A stretch of DNA of 19,738 nucleotides from assembly GCA_002710745.1 (NCBI GenBank), contig PALW01000056.1:7624-27361 (forward strand), written 5' to 3'. Under the pieces are notes generated by a model that saw only the letters and a program-made list of their open reading frames with translations, was not told the DNA's origin and made no database searches. The DNA is from Porticoccaceae bacterium (GTDB lineage: Bacteria > Pseudomonadota > Gammaproteobacteria > Pseudomonadales > Porticoccaceae). Shown here piece after piece: positions 1 to 7,600 of this stretch (the first letter of the stretch is position 1; the number at the start of each line of letters is the position of its first letter). Both the position numbers and the translations under genes were made by a program.

Positions 1-849
1 TCTTTAATTAAGGAGATTGGTAATCAAAATCAAAAATCAACATTGTTGCCAAAAATAGCATCTGGAGAGTTAATGATGACTTTAGCCATTGATGAAACCT
101 CACATCATAGCCCAGAGAGTGTCAGTATGATTGCCTCTGAAAATGGCGGAGAGTTTATTTTAAATGGAACAAAAAGATTTGTCATTGATGGATCAACTGC
201 AGACAAATTAATAGTAGTTGCTCGAACCAATCAGGATTCTCACGATAAGTCAGGAATAACCCTATTTATTGTTGACAAAGAATTGAGTGGCGTTAGTGTG
301 GAGAGAACCAAAATGGTTGATGGTAGAAATTCAACGTTCATAAGTTTTAATGACGTTGTTGTTGAGAAGGGAGATATTCTAGGAGAAAAACACAAAGGCT
401 TTGAACCTTTATCAAATGTTTTAGACATTGCTAATGTGCATTTATCGGCAGAATTATTGGGAATATGCCAAGAGACTTTCGATAGGACTCTTCAATACCT
501 AAAGCAGCGTAAACAATTTGGATCTTTAATTGGGTCATTTCAAGCTTTACAACATAGAGCGGCTAATTGGTGGAGTGAAATTGAAATTTGCAAATCAGTT
601 GTGCTTAAGGCATTGCAAGCCTTTGATGAAAATGATGCCCGCAGTTCATTTCTGGCAAGTATTGCGAAAGCAAAACTATGCGAGATTGCTGAGCTGTCAA
701 CAAATGAAGCTATTCAAATGCATGGTGGAATAGGAATGACTGATGAGTACGAGATAGGTTTTTTTATAAAGAGAGCGAGACCTGCTCAAATGCTATTTGG
801 TGATCATAACTATCACGTTAATAAATTTGCATCTAAATGCGGATATTAA
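1..849 (+). CDS. acyl-CoA dehydrogenase, C-terminal part (5' end outside window)
   Basis: The reading frame is open from base 1, so the N-terminal part lies outside the window; an apparent TTG start at 43 is only an internal codon. Acyl-CoA dehydrogenases (ACADs) use FAD to put a trans-2 double bond into acyl-CoA thioesters. What is visible is the middle beta domain and the C-terminal helical domain, with family signatures RKQFGSLIGSFQALQH and AIQMHGGIGMTDEYEIG. Near the C-terminus, where medium-chain ACADs carry the catalytic Glu, this protein reads LFGDHNYH, a GD-x-x-Y-H form seen in bacterial ACADs of the steroid/side-chain type. An Asp may therefore be the base, or the partner subunit supplies it; this is inference. 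It lies 39 bases upstream of a second, dissimilar ACAD on the same strand, so the two are probably co-transcribed. The family assignment is firm; the substrate is unknown. Confidence 0.9.
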   Translation, partial: SLIKEIGNQNQKSTLLPKIASGELMMTLAIDETSHHSPESVSMIASENGGEFILNGTKRFVIDGSTADKLIVVARTNQDSHDKSGITLFIVDKELSGVSVERTKMVDGRNSTFISFNDVVVEKGDILGEKHKGFEPLSNVLDIANVHLSAELLGICQETFDRTLQYLKQRKQFGSLIGSFQALQHRAANWWSEIEICKSVVLKALQAFDENDARSSFLASIAKAKLCEIAELSTNEAIQMHGGIGMTDEYEIGFFIKRARPAQMLFGDHNYHVNKFASKCGY

Positions 850-888
850 AAGTAAAAAAGAATTAATTTCTTGGGGGGAAGTAATAAA

Positions 889-2106
889 ATGGATCTGGGT
901 CCAAGTGACAAAGTTAAGCCAATTTTAGAACAAGTTAAGGCTTTTATTGATAACGAAATACTGCCTGTTGAACAGGAGTACCATGAGGAAGTTGATAAAG
1001 GAGACCGATGGCAATTCACATCTAGGCAGACTGAAATATTAGAAGATTTAAAGAAAAAAGCGAGAGCAAAAAATCTTTGGAATTTCTTTTTAACCCATTG
1101 GGAAGGTGGGTATGGATTGAATACCGTTGAGTATTCTTATATTGCTGAGGAAACTGGACGATCTCATCTAGCGCCTGAAGTATTTAATTGCTCTGCCCCC
1201 GACACTGGCAATATGGAAGTGTTAGCTAGATATTGTTCAGACGAACAAAAGGAGAAATGGCTCGTGCCATTATTAAATGGTGAGATCAGATCAGCATATG
1301 CAATGACAGAGCCAGGCGTCGCCTCATCAGACGCGAAAAATATTTCAATGAGCTGTGTGCTAGATGGGGATGAATGGGTCTTAAATGGGGAAAAAATTTG
1401 GATATCGGGAGCAGGAGATCCAAGATGCAAAATTTTGATAGTAATGTGTAATACAAATCCAACAGGTCCTCGTCATTCACAGCACTCTCAGGTTCTTGTT
1501 CCATTTGAAACACCGGGCGTCAAAAATATCCGTCCAATGACTATTATGAATATCGACGATGCACCCCATGGTCATATGCATATGCGTTTCACTGATGTGA
1601 GAGTACCCAAGGAGAATATGATTTTAGGTGAAGGCAGAGGTTTTGAAGTTGCGCAAGGGCGACTGGGGCCTGGCCGAATTCATCATTGTATGAGATCAAT
1701 TGGATTAGCTGAGGCTGCGCTAAAATTGCTGTGTGAGAGGGCGGTAAGTCGAGAAGCTTTTGGTAAGCCTTTGGCAAGATTAGGAGGTAATATTGACATA
1801 GTTGCTGATGCGAGAATTAACTTAGAGATGACCAGGTTACTTTGCCTCAAAGCTGCATGGATGATGGATAATGTTGGAACAGATGCAGCTCAACCATTTA
1901 TATCGATGATAAAAGTTGCTGCTCCAAATATGGCATTAAAAATCATCGATGAAGCTATGCAGATGCATGGTGGGATAGGCCTCTCATCGGATACACCTCT
2001 TGCAATTTGGTATGGAGGCATGCGCGTATTACGTTTTGCTGATGGTCCTGATGCTGTTCATAGAATGGTTATTGGACGTCGAGAGTTAGCTCAATATACC
2101 AATTAA
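889..2106 (+). CDS. acyl-CoA dehydrogenase, ACAD10/11-like
   Basis: A full-length ACAD of 405 residues. I chose the ATG at 889 because a strong purine run (GGGGGGAAG, 872-880) sits just upstream; the in-frame TTG at 871 overlaps that run and is unlikely. The start MDLGPSDKVKPILEQVKAFI, the FAD/substrate loop YAMTEPGVASSDAKN, and the C-terminal MQMHGGIGLSSDTPLA and RFADGPDAVHRMVIGR are typical of the ACAD10/ACAD11-like branch, whose members include enzymes for branched, long or 4-hydroxylated acyl-CoAs. The protein is soluble, FAD-dependent and presumably passes electrons to an electron-transfer flavoprotein that is not encoded here. It is followed after 25 bases by a quinone oxidoreductase-like gene in the same direction. 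The upstream neighbour is a different ACAD type, so the pair may act on successive or alternative substrates, or as a heteromer. Substrate specificity cannot be read from the sequence. Confidence 0.92.
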   Translation: MDLGPSDKVKPILEQVKAFIDNEILPVEQEYHEEVDKGDRWQFTSRQTEILEDLKKKARAKNLWNFFLTHWEGGYGLNTVEYSYIAEETGRSHLAPEVFNCSAPDTGNMEVLARYCSDEQKEKWLVPLLNGEIRSAYAMTEPGVASSDAKNISMSCVLDGDEWVLNGEKIWISGAGDPRCKILIVMCNTNPTGPRHSQHSQVLVPFETPGVKNIRPMTIMNIDDAPHGHMHMRFTDVRVPKENMILGEGRGFEVAQGRLGPGRIHHCMRSIGLAEAALKLLCERAVSREAFGKPLARLGGNIDIVADARINLEMTRLLCLKAAWMMDNVGTDAAQPFISMIKVAAPNMALKIIDEAMQMHGGIGLSSDTPLAIWYGGMRVLRFADGPDAVHRMVIGRRELAQYTN

Positions 2107-2131
2107 AATCAAAAACAAGAGGTTTGACTAG

Positions 2132-3106
2132 ATGAAAGCGTTAGTTTGCAGTGAATTTGGTTCTACACAAAATCTTAAATTGAAAGATGCAGAGGCGCCT
2201 GAGCCACGCGCGGGACAAGTTCTAATCGATGTTCATGCGGCAGGCGTAAATTTCCCCGACATATTGACGGTCCAGGGGAAATATCAATTTAAACCCAATC
2301 TTCCGTTTACACCTGGCACTGAGGTGTCTGGTATTGTTACGAAAGTTGGGGATGGTGTGACCACGCGAAAAGTTGGTGATGAGGTATTTGGTACTGTTCA
2401 AACTGGAGCTTTTGCGTCTGAGGTGGTCACCTCTGAATACAGCACTTTTTTGAAAGGAAGCATGTCATTTGAGCAAGCTGCAGGTTTTGCTGTTACATAT
2501 GGAACATCTTATTACGCTTTAAAACAACGGGCGTGTCTTGTTCCAGGTGAGACTGTTCTTGTGCTAGGAGCTGCCGGTGGTGTTGGTATCGCAACTATTC
2601 AAATCGCGAAGGCGATGGGAGCAAGTGTTATTGCCGCAGCCAGCAGTGAGGAGAAACTTGATTTTGCTCAAAAGGCGGGTGCCGATATTAGACTTAACTA
2701 TTCTAAAGAAAGCTTAAAGGAGAAGGTTAAGGAGTTAACAGAAGGGAAGGGGGCAGATGTAATTTACGACCCCGTGGGTGGGGATTTTTCAGAGCAAGCA
2801 TTCAGGGCTGTAGCTTGGAATGGAAGGTTTCTTGTTATCGGTTTCGCCTCTGGGCCAATACCAAAAATTCCTTTGAATCTGGCTCTTTTGAAAGGAGCGT
2901 CGCTTGTGGGCGTTTTCTGGGGAGCTTGGGCTGCAAGAGAGCCTTTAGAGTCTCAAAATAATTTCTCACAACTGGTGGATTTAGTTGATAGAGGAAAGTT
3001 CTCGCCTCTGGTGTCAGAAATATTCAAATTAGCAGATCACTCATCTGCGTTTGCTTGCATCGAGGAAAGACGCGCGAAAGGTAAAGTTGTTTTATCAATG
3101 AAGTAA
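2132..3106 (+). CDS. zinc-independent MDR, NADPH:quinone oxidoreductase-like
   Basis: A 324-residue medium-chain dehydrogenase/reductase of the quinone oxidoreductase type. The N-terminal GroES-like domain (about residues 1-120) carries GVNFPDILTVQGKY and PFTPGTEVSGIV, and lacks the Cys/His ligands of zinc alcohol dehydrogenases. The Rossmann domain has the nucleotide-binding loop GAAGGVG at residues 146-152, and AAASSEEKL at the position that often selects NADPH. Length is normal for the family. An AGAGG-like ribosome site (2119-2123, AAGAGG context) precedes the ATG. It sits 25 bases after an acyl-CoA dehydrogenase in the same direction, an arrangement common in fatty-acid or aromatic-acid degradation operons, where such proteins may reduce enoyl or quinone substrates. 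The true substrate is not determinable; an enoyl reductase role is an alternative to quinone reduction. Confidence 0.9.
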   Translation: MKALVCSEFGSTQNLKLKDAEAPEPRAGQVLIDVHAAGVNFPDILTVQGKYQFKPNLPFTPGTEVSGIVTKVGDGVTTRKVGDEVFGTVQTGAFASEVVTSEYSTFLKGSMSFEQAAGFAVTYGTSYYALKQRACLVPGETVLVLGAAGGVGIATIQIAKAMGASVIAAASSEEKLDFAQKAGADIRLNYSKESLKEKVKELTEGKGADVIYDPVGGDFSEQAFRAVAWNGRFLVIGFASGPIPKIPLNLALLKGASLVGVFWGAWAAREPLESQNNFSQLVDLVDRGKFSPLVSEIFKLADHSSAFACIEERRAKGKVVLSMK

Positions 3107-3147
3107 CTTTAGGAAGGCTTAGTGAGATCGCAAAAAGGTTTATTTTT

Positions 3148-3468
3148 ATGAGTATGATTTTCACCACAACAGAGACTATACCTGGCAAGGAAATTCGTGA
3201 GGTGCTTGGAGTTGTCTCAGGTAATGTTGTTCAGTCGAAGCATATTGGTAGGGATATCATGGCAGGATTAAAAAGTATCGTTGGTGGAGAAATCCGCGGC
3301 TATACTGAGATGCTCAATGATGCCCGAGATGTCGCAATCGCAAGAATGGTCTCAAGCGCCAATGATAAAGGTGCGGATGCGATTGTTGGAATAAGATTTA
3401 CAACAAGCGCAATAATGGATGGGTCCTCTGAGATTCTTGTTTTTGGTACTGCTATTAAACTTACTTAA
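3148..3468 (+). CDS. YbjQ/UPF0145 family small protein
   Basis: A 106-residue protein of the UPF0145 (YbjQ) family, described as a putative heavy-metal-binding domain without a proven role. The family pattern is present throughout: FTTTETIPGKEI at the start, GVVSGNVVQSKHIGRDI, GLKSIVGGEIRGYTEML, the helix with ARDVAIARM, then ADAIVGIRFTTSAIMDG and a final strand ending EILVFGTAIKL. Members form small oligomers in structures; this copy is full length with no extra domain. AAAAGG at 3132-3137 lies about 10 bases before the ATG. It is probably the last gene of the plus-strand acyl-CoA operon, 41 bases after the oxidoreductase, and converges on a DedA gene that ends only 21 bases away. A link to the acyl-CoA genes is positional only. 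Confidence 0.88.
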   Translation: MSMIFTTTETIPGKEIREVLGVVSGNVVQSKHIGRDIMAGLKSIVGGEIRGYTEMLNDARDVAIARMVSSANDKGADAIVGIRFTTSAIMDGSSEILVFGTAIKLT

Positions 3469-3489
3469 TTTTTATTGCTCCAGATACTT

Positions 3490-3996
3490 TCATTGTAAAA
3501 ACACATTTCCAATGCCGCCCGAAAGAAGCAGCAATCCGCAGGACCAAATAAAGCATGCACAGAAGTCAGATATGCTAAATTTAAGTTTTCCCAGGGCACT
3601 TATGCCAACTGTTAGGGGTACCAAGCTTCTCACTGCTGGTATTAGTCTACCTATAATAATTGAGAATGTTCCGTACTTGAGAACGATTTCTTTACTTTTC
3701 TTAATATTTTTCTCTCTCGACCTGGCAAATTTTGATTTTTCAAGATGTGGACCAAAAATCAGACCAAGATAATATCCAAAGTGGTCAGCAAGAATTGCAC
3801 CAAAAAAGGCTAGGGTCGCTATTTCGGGTAAGGATAAAATATCCTGCGTGTATAAAATTGTGCTCACAGCTAAAAGAATTGCTCCAGATACAAATAATCC
3901 TGCACCCGGGCATGCTTCTATAAAAGCGAGAAAGGGAATAGCGATCCAAGCGATTTCACGATTATTACCTATCCAATTTGAAAAGAATTCAACTAT
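3490..3996 (-). CDS. DedA-family membrane protein lacking a normal start codon
   Basis: DedA proteins are inner-membrane proteins linked to lipid flipping and membrane homeostasis. Family hallmarks are visible: FIEACPGAGLFVSG (conserved acidic residue in the first re-entrant helix), GAILADHFGYYLG, and GRLIPAVRSLVPLTVG with its two arginines. The first canonical start in frame is GTG at 3867, but that would delete the first helix and the conserved Glu. Coding sequence continues upstream to a stop at 4012-4014 with no ATG, GTG or TTG. A good ribosome site, GGGAGA (4003-4008), stands six bases before an ATA codon at 3994-3996, so I place the start there: either a rare AUA start or an ATG changed to ATA by mutation or read error. 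From ATA the protein is 168 residues, short for the family (about 200), apparently lacking the last helix. It lies 24 bases after the acyltransferase stop, so the two are probably co-transcribed. Confidence 0.75.
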   Translation of the reverse strand: MVEFFSNWIGNNREIAWIAIPFLAFIEACPGAGLFVSGAILLAVSTILYTQDILSLPEIATLAFFGAILADHFGYYLGLIFGPHLEKSKFARSREKNIKKSKEIVLKYGTFSIIIGRLIPAVRSLVPLTVGISALGKLKFSISDFCACFIWSCGLLLLSGGIGNVFLQ

Positions 3997-4002
3997 TTCA
4001 TT

Positions 4003-4008
4003 TCTCCC
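4003..4008 (-). promoter_or_regulatory. ribosome binding site of the DedA gene
   Basis: On the minus strand this reads GGGAGA, the best Shine-Dalgarno match near the DedA frame. The nearest ATG (3999-4001) is only two bases past the core GGAG and opens a frame of two codons (ATG AAA TAG). The DedA frame instead has ATA at the ideal spacing of six bases. This site decides the start placement given for the DedA gene. Confidence 0.6.
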
Positions 4009-4020
4009 TATTCAAACTTT

Positions 4021-4602
4021 TTATGATGCATAGTTCTCAGGTTTCAAACCTTTTTTTGCGTTGTAAAACGCCTTGATTTGTTTTACATCTCCATCAATAT
4101 TTTGAGTTGGATAGAATAAATTCTCAATGCCAATTGTTTTCGAAGCACTATCGACATATACCATCAAAATTGGAACTTCAGCACTCCTTGCAATGTGATG
4201 GAATCCAAGTTTCCAATTTGGATTCGCACTTCGTGTTCCTTCCGGCGTGATTATCAGAGCGAATTGATCTTTTTTCTGATAAATTTTTTTAATCTTATCG
4301 ACCAATGAGCCACCGGATGCTCGATTTACTGGTATGGCTCCACAGTATTTTAAAAACCAACCCAAAGGTCCCTTAAACAAGGTATGTTTTATCAGTACAC
4401 TCGGTTGTAATTTTAGAACCGACACAACAAAAAGAAAGAGAAAAAAATCCCAGTTAGATGTATGCGGCGCGACAATAATCACATATTTTTTTTTACTTGG
4501 AAGAGACCCCACGACTCGCCACCTTATTACTTTTAAGGTCAGTACGGAAATAATGCGAAGCGCATCTGAAATCAATGGGGTCGAAAAAATGGTATGCTTC
4601 AT
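4021..4602 (-). CDS. PlsC-like 1-acyl-glycerol-3-phosphate acyltransferase family protein
   Basis: A small acyltransferase of the glycerolipid (PlsC/LPLAT) superfamily, 193 residues from the ATG at 4602. The catalytic HX4D motif is present as APHTSNWDF (His 47, Asp 52) and the substrate-binding block as ITPEGTRS (Glu 121). CGAIPVNR (about residues 88-94) corresponds to the block between them. A hydrophobic stretch around residues 53-65 could associate with the membrane. The short form with HTSNWD is typical of a bacterial subgroup that transfers acyl groups to lysophospholipids or related lipids; the actual acceptor is unknown. An in-frame GTG at 4618-4620 with a weak AAAGAG upstream is an alternative start that adds six residues. 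It is followed after 24 bases by the DedA gene, so two membrane-lipid proteins are paired. It is preceded by a possible terminator after putA. Confidence 0.85.
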   Translation of the reverse strand: MKHTIFSTPLISDALRIISVLTLKVIRWRVVGSLPSKKKYVIIVAPHTSNWDFFLFLFVVSVLKLQPSVLIKHTLFKGPLGWFLKYCGAIPVNRASGGSLVDKIKKIYQKKDQFALIITPEGTRSANPNWKLGFHHIARSAEVPILMVYVDSASKTIGIENLFYPTQNIDGDVKQIKAFYNAKKGLKPENYAS

Positions 4603-4645
4603 CTTCAATTTATTTTGCACTCACTCTTTAAAGAATACAAATTCC

Positions 4646-4680
4646 AAAAAAAACTAAACATTTATTTTCATTCATAAACG
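4646..4680 (-). terminator. possible weak intrinsic terminator after putA
   Basis: Just after the putA stop, the minus strand can form a 7-bp stem (CGTTTAT pairing with ATAAATG, one G-U pair) around an 8-base loop, followed by TTTAG and then eight T. The stem is AT-rich and weak. The T-run and the position between putA and the acyltransferase gene are what make it plausible. Confidence 0.4.
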
Positions 4681-4685
4681 GACTT

Positions 4686-7600
4686 TTAAACTGAAATAGC
4701 TTCTGAATCATCAGTCAAGTTAAATAGTTGAGTATTTCCTCCAGAGGCCACTAAATTTTCAGTTTTCGTCCGCTCTAATACAAGGCCTAATAACCAATCA
4801 ATAGTTACTTCTTGAGAGTGGTCTAGAGGATTTATAATATTTAGAATCCCATGTTTTCTCTTAGCGAACTCATCCCTAACATATCTGCTAATTTTCAATC
4901 TATTATCCATCATAATATTTAGTAGATTTCTGTTTCGAATCAGGGATTTCATTTGGGAATACTCCTGATGAATAACAAGTTTTTTTCCGTTGGCAAATAC
5001 GTCAAAATCTTTGGTGATCTTGGAGCACATGTCAGATAAGTGTTTATCTGACATCAATATAATTGCACACCCGCAAATAAGACTTAAAAAGATATTTTTA
5101 ACAACATCTGATTCGTTCATGCCAGGACTCAATATAAAAAGAATAATTCCTCTAGAGGCATAAAATAAATGATTTGATTCACCTGTTGGACTGGTTAATT
5201 TAACGGGAAGCTCAATATTGCTCTTAATATATTCAACATTATTTTTCTGTGCTTGCGGCATCCTCAGGCTCAATGGTGTCTCTAATCTCCGCGAGGGCGA
5301 CAACTTGCGCCAATACGCAAGAGACTCTCGTAGTTCATCGATTATATTATCTGCGTTTTGTATATTAAGTACTGGATTTTTGAGGTAATGACCTTCTTGA
5401 ATCAAATAATTTTCATTTGTTAATCTCTTTTTAGAGAACGCCCTAAGATAATTTGGGCCTCCAGCTTTTGGTCCTGTTCCAGATAATAAACTGCCGCCGA
5501 AAGGATTGACGCCGACCGTAGCGCCGATAATATCTCTATTTACGTAGAAGTTACCATGATAAGTATTATGGAAGATGTAATCTCCAAATGCTTTTATTCT
5601 GCTATGCACCCCAAGTGTCAGAAAATATCCCGTACTATTAATTTGATTGATAACATCTTCTATATTTTCTTGCTTGTATCGTATTACGTGTAATACCGGT
5701 CCAAAAATCTCTTTTGTAAGCTCGCTTATATGGTGCAACTCGAATATATGAGGTTTCACAAAAGCGGCTTTATTGAATATTTCTCTGTTTTCTTTTTTTG
5801 AGATTAATTTCGCGCTTCTTGTCATCCTTCGAATATGAGATCTAACTTTTTTAGCAGCATGATCATCTATCAATGGACCAATATCTGTTTTAATATCTAA
5901 TGGATCTCCAATTTCGAGACTTTCAAGGGCTCCTGCTAGCATATCTATAATTTTTACTGCAACTTCTTCCTGTAAATATAATACCCTTAATGAGGAGCAT
6001 CTCTGACCAGCACTAGAAAATGCAGAGGCTATTACATCATCGACTACTTGCTCTGGTAGGGCGGTTGAGTCGACTACCATACAGTTTTGCCCTCCCGTCT
6101 CTGCTATGAAGGCAATAGGATTTTTTTTCTTTAAAATGTTGGCTTGAATTTTATAAGCAGTGTCATTTGATCCAGTAAAGGCTATACCACTTAAATTTAA
6201 ATTACTTCCAATCAATTTAGAGGTCATCACTCCATCACCTAAAAACAAGTTTAAAGCACACTTGGGTATTCCAGATGAATGAAATAGTTCTATGGCCCTG
6301 GACGCGATCTGAGGCGTTTGCGCAGCAGGTTTTGCAATAACAGTATTACCCATGGCAAGTGCTGCGGCTATCTGACCGGTAAAAATAGCCAATGGGAAAT
6401 TCCATGGACTTATACATAGGAATATTCCGACCGCTTCTTCTGGAGATTCTTTCTGGTTGTAGGTCTCCGCTTGACAAGCATAATATCGGCAAAAGTCAGA
6501 AGCCTCTCGGACCTCATCGAGTGCGTCATCGATTGTTCTCCCGGCTTCAACAGACAATATATAAGATAGTTCGAAAGCATTTTTTTCTAACAGATCAGCC
6601 ATTTTTTTGAGAGATCGTATTCTTTGTGATATTAACTGATTTGAAATCTTCTGAGCTGATGAATTACAAAACTTGACTATACTTTTTATATCTCTCGCTG
6701 AGGCAGGAGACCAACTTCCAATCTCCCGATTATCTAAGGGACTCTTTTGAGTTACTGAAGTGTTAATGTAAATTTCACCATTCACAATCGAATTTGCATC
6801 AAAACTTCTATTTTTCATTTGTTTGTGGGTTAACTTTATAGAGTGAATATCATTAAAGTTTTGAGTATCAAACCCGCATGAATTAATCCGCTTAGCCTCA
6901 GAATTTAAAAATATTTCATTAGGAAGTTTGATTTCAGAATTCCTATATTCTTTTAAATTAGATATTTTTTTGATGGGATCCTGAACTAGCGTGTTGGCAG
7001 GCTCTTTATCATCGAGAAATCTGTTCACAAAGGAACTATTTGCCCCGTTTTCGAGTAGCCTTCTTACGAGATAGGGTAAGAGATCATTATGATCTCCGAC
7101 TGGCGCGTATACTCTAGCTTTTAATGAAGGCAGGTAAAGTCTTTTTGTTTCATCATAGAGCGCAACACCCATCCCATGTAATCTTTGGAATTCAAAATTT
7201 TTACTCTTAAAAATCTCTGCAACTAGTGCCATGGTGTACGCATTATGAGTAGCAAATTGTGGATATAAAGTTCCTTGATTAAGAGACAAAAGGTGAGTGC
7301 AATAGTGGTAACAAGCATCAGTATTAACTTTTCTTGTATATACCGGATATTCACTTAAACCTTTTTCTTGGGCTCTTTTTATTTCTGTATCCCAATATGC
7401 TCCTTTTACCAGTCTAATCATAAATCTTTTATTAGTTTCCGAAGCAAGCGCATCAAGCCATTTAAGAACGAGAGGAGCTCTTTTTAGATAGCTCTGAAGA
7501 ACAAAACCTAAGCCGTCCCAACCATTCAATTCCGGCTCCCTAGATAATTTTTCGAATATTTGCATTGCTAAATCGAGTCTTGCAGATTCTTCGGCATCTA

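Noticed and set aside
1164..1513. Minus-strand ORFs inside the second acyl-CoA dehydrogenase
   Set aside because: They are shadows of a strongly conserved gene, with no recognisable family and no ribosome sites.
3419..3772. Plus-strand ORF of 117 codons with hydrophobic stretches
   Set aside because: It lies opposite the DedA gene and overlaps the end of the YbjQ gene in another frame; the composition mirrors the antisense membrane gene and it has no ribosome site.
3490..3867. DedA ORF starting at GTG 3867
   Set aside because: It would remove 43 in-frame residues containing the first membrane helix and the conserved Glu motif; the Shine-Dalgarno points to 3994-3996.
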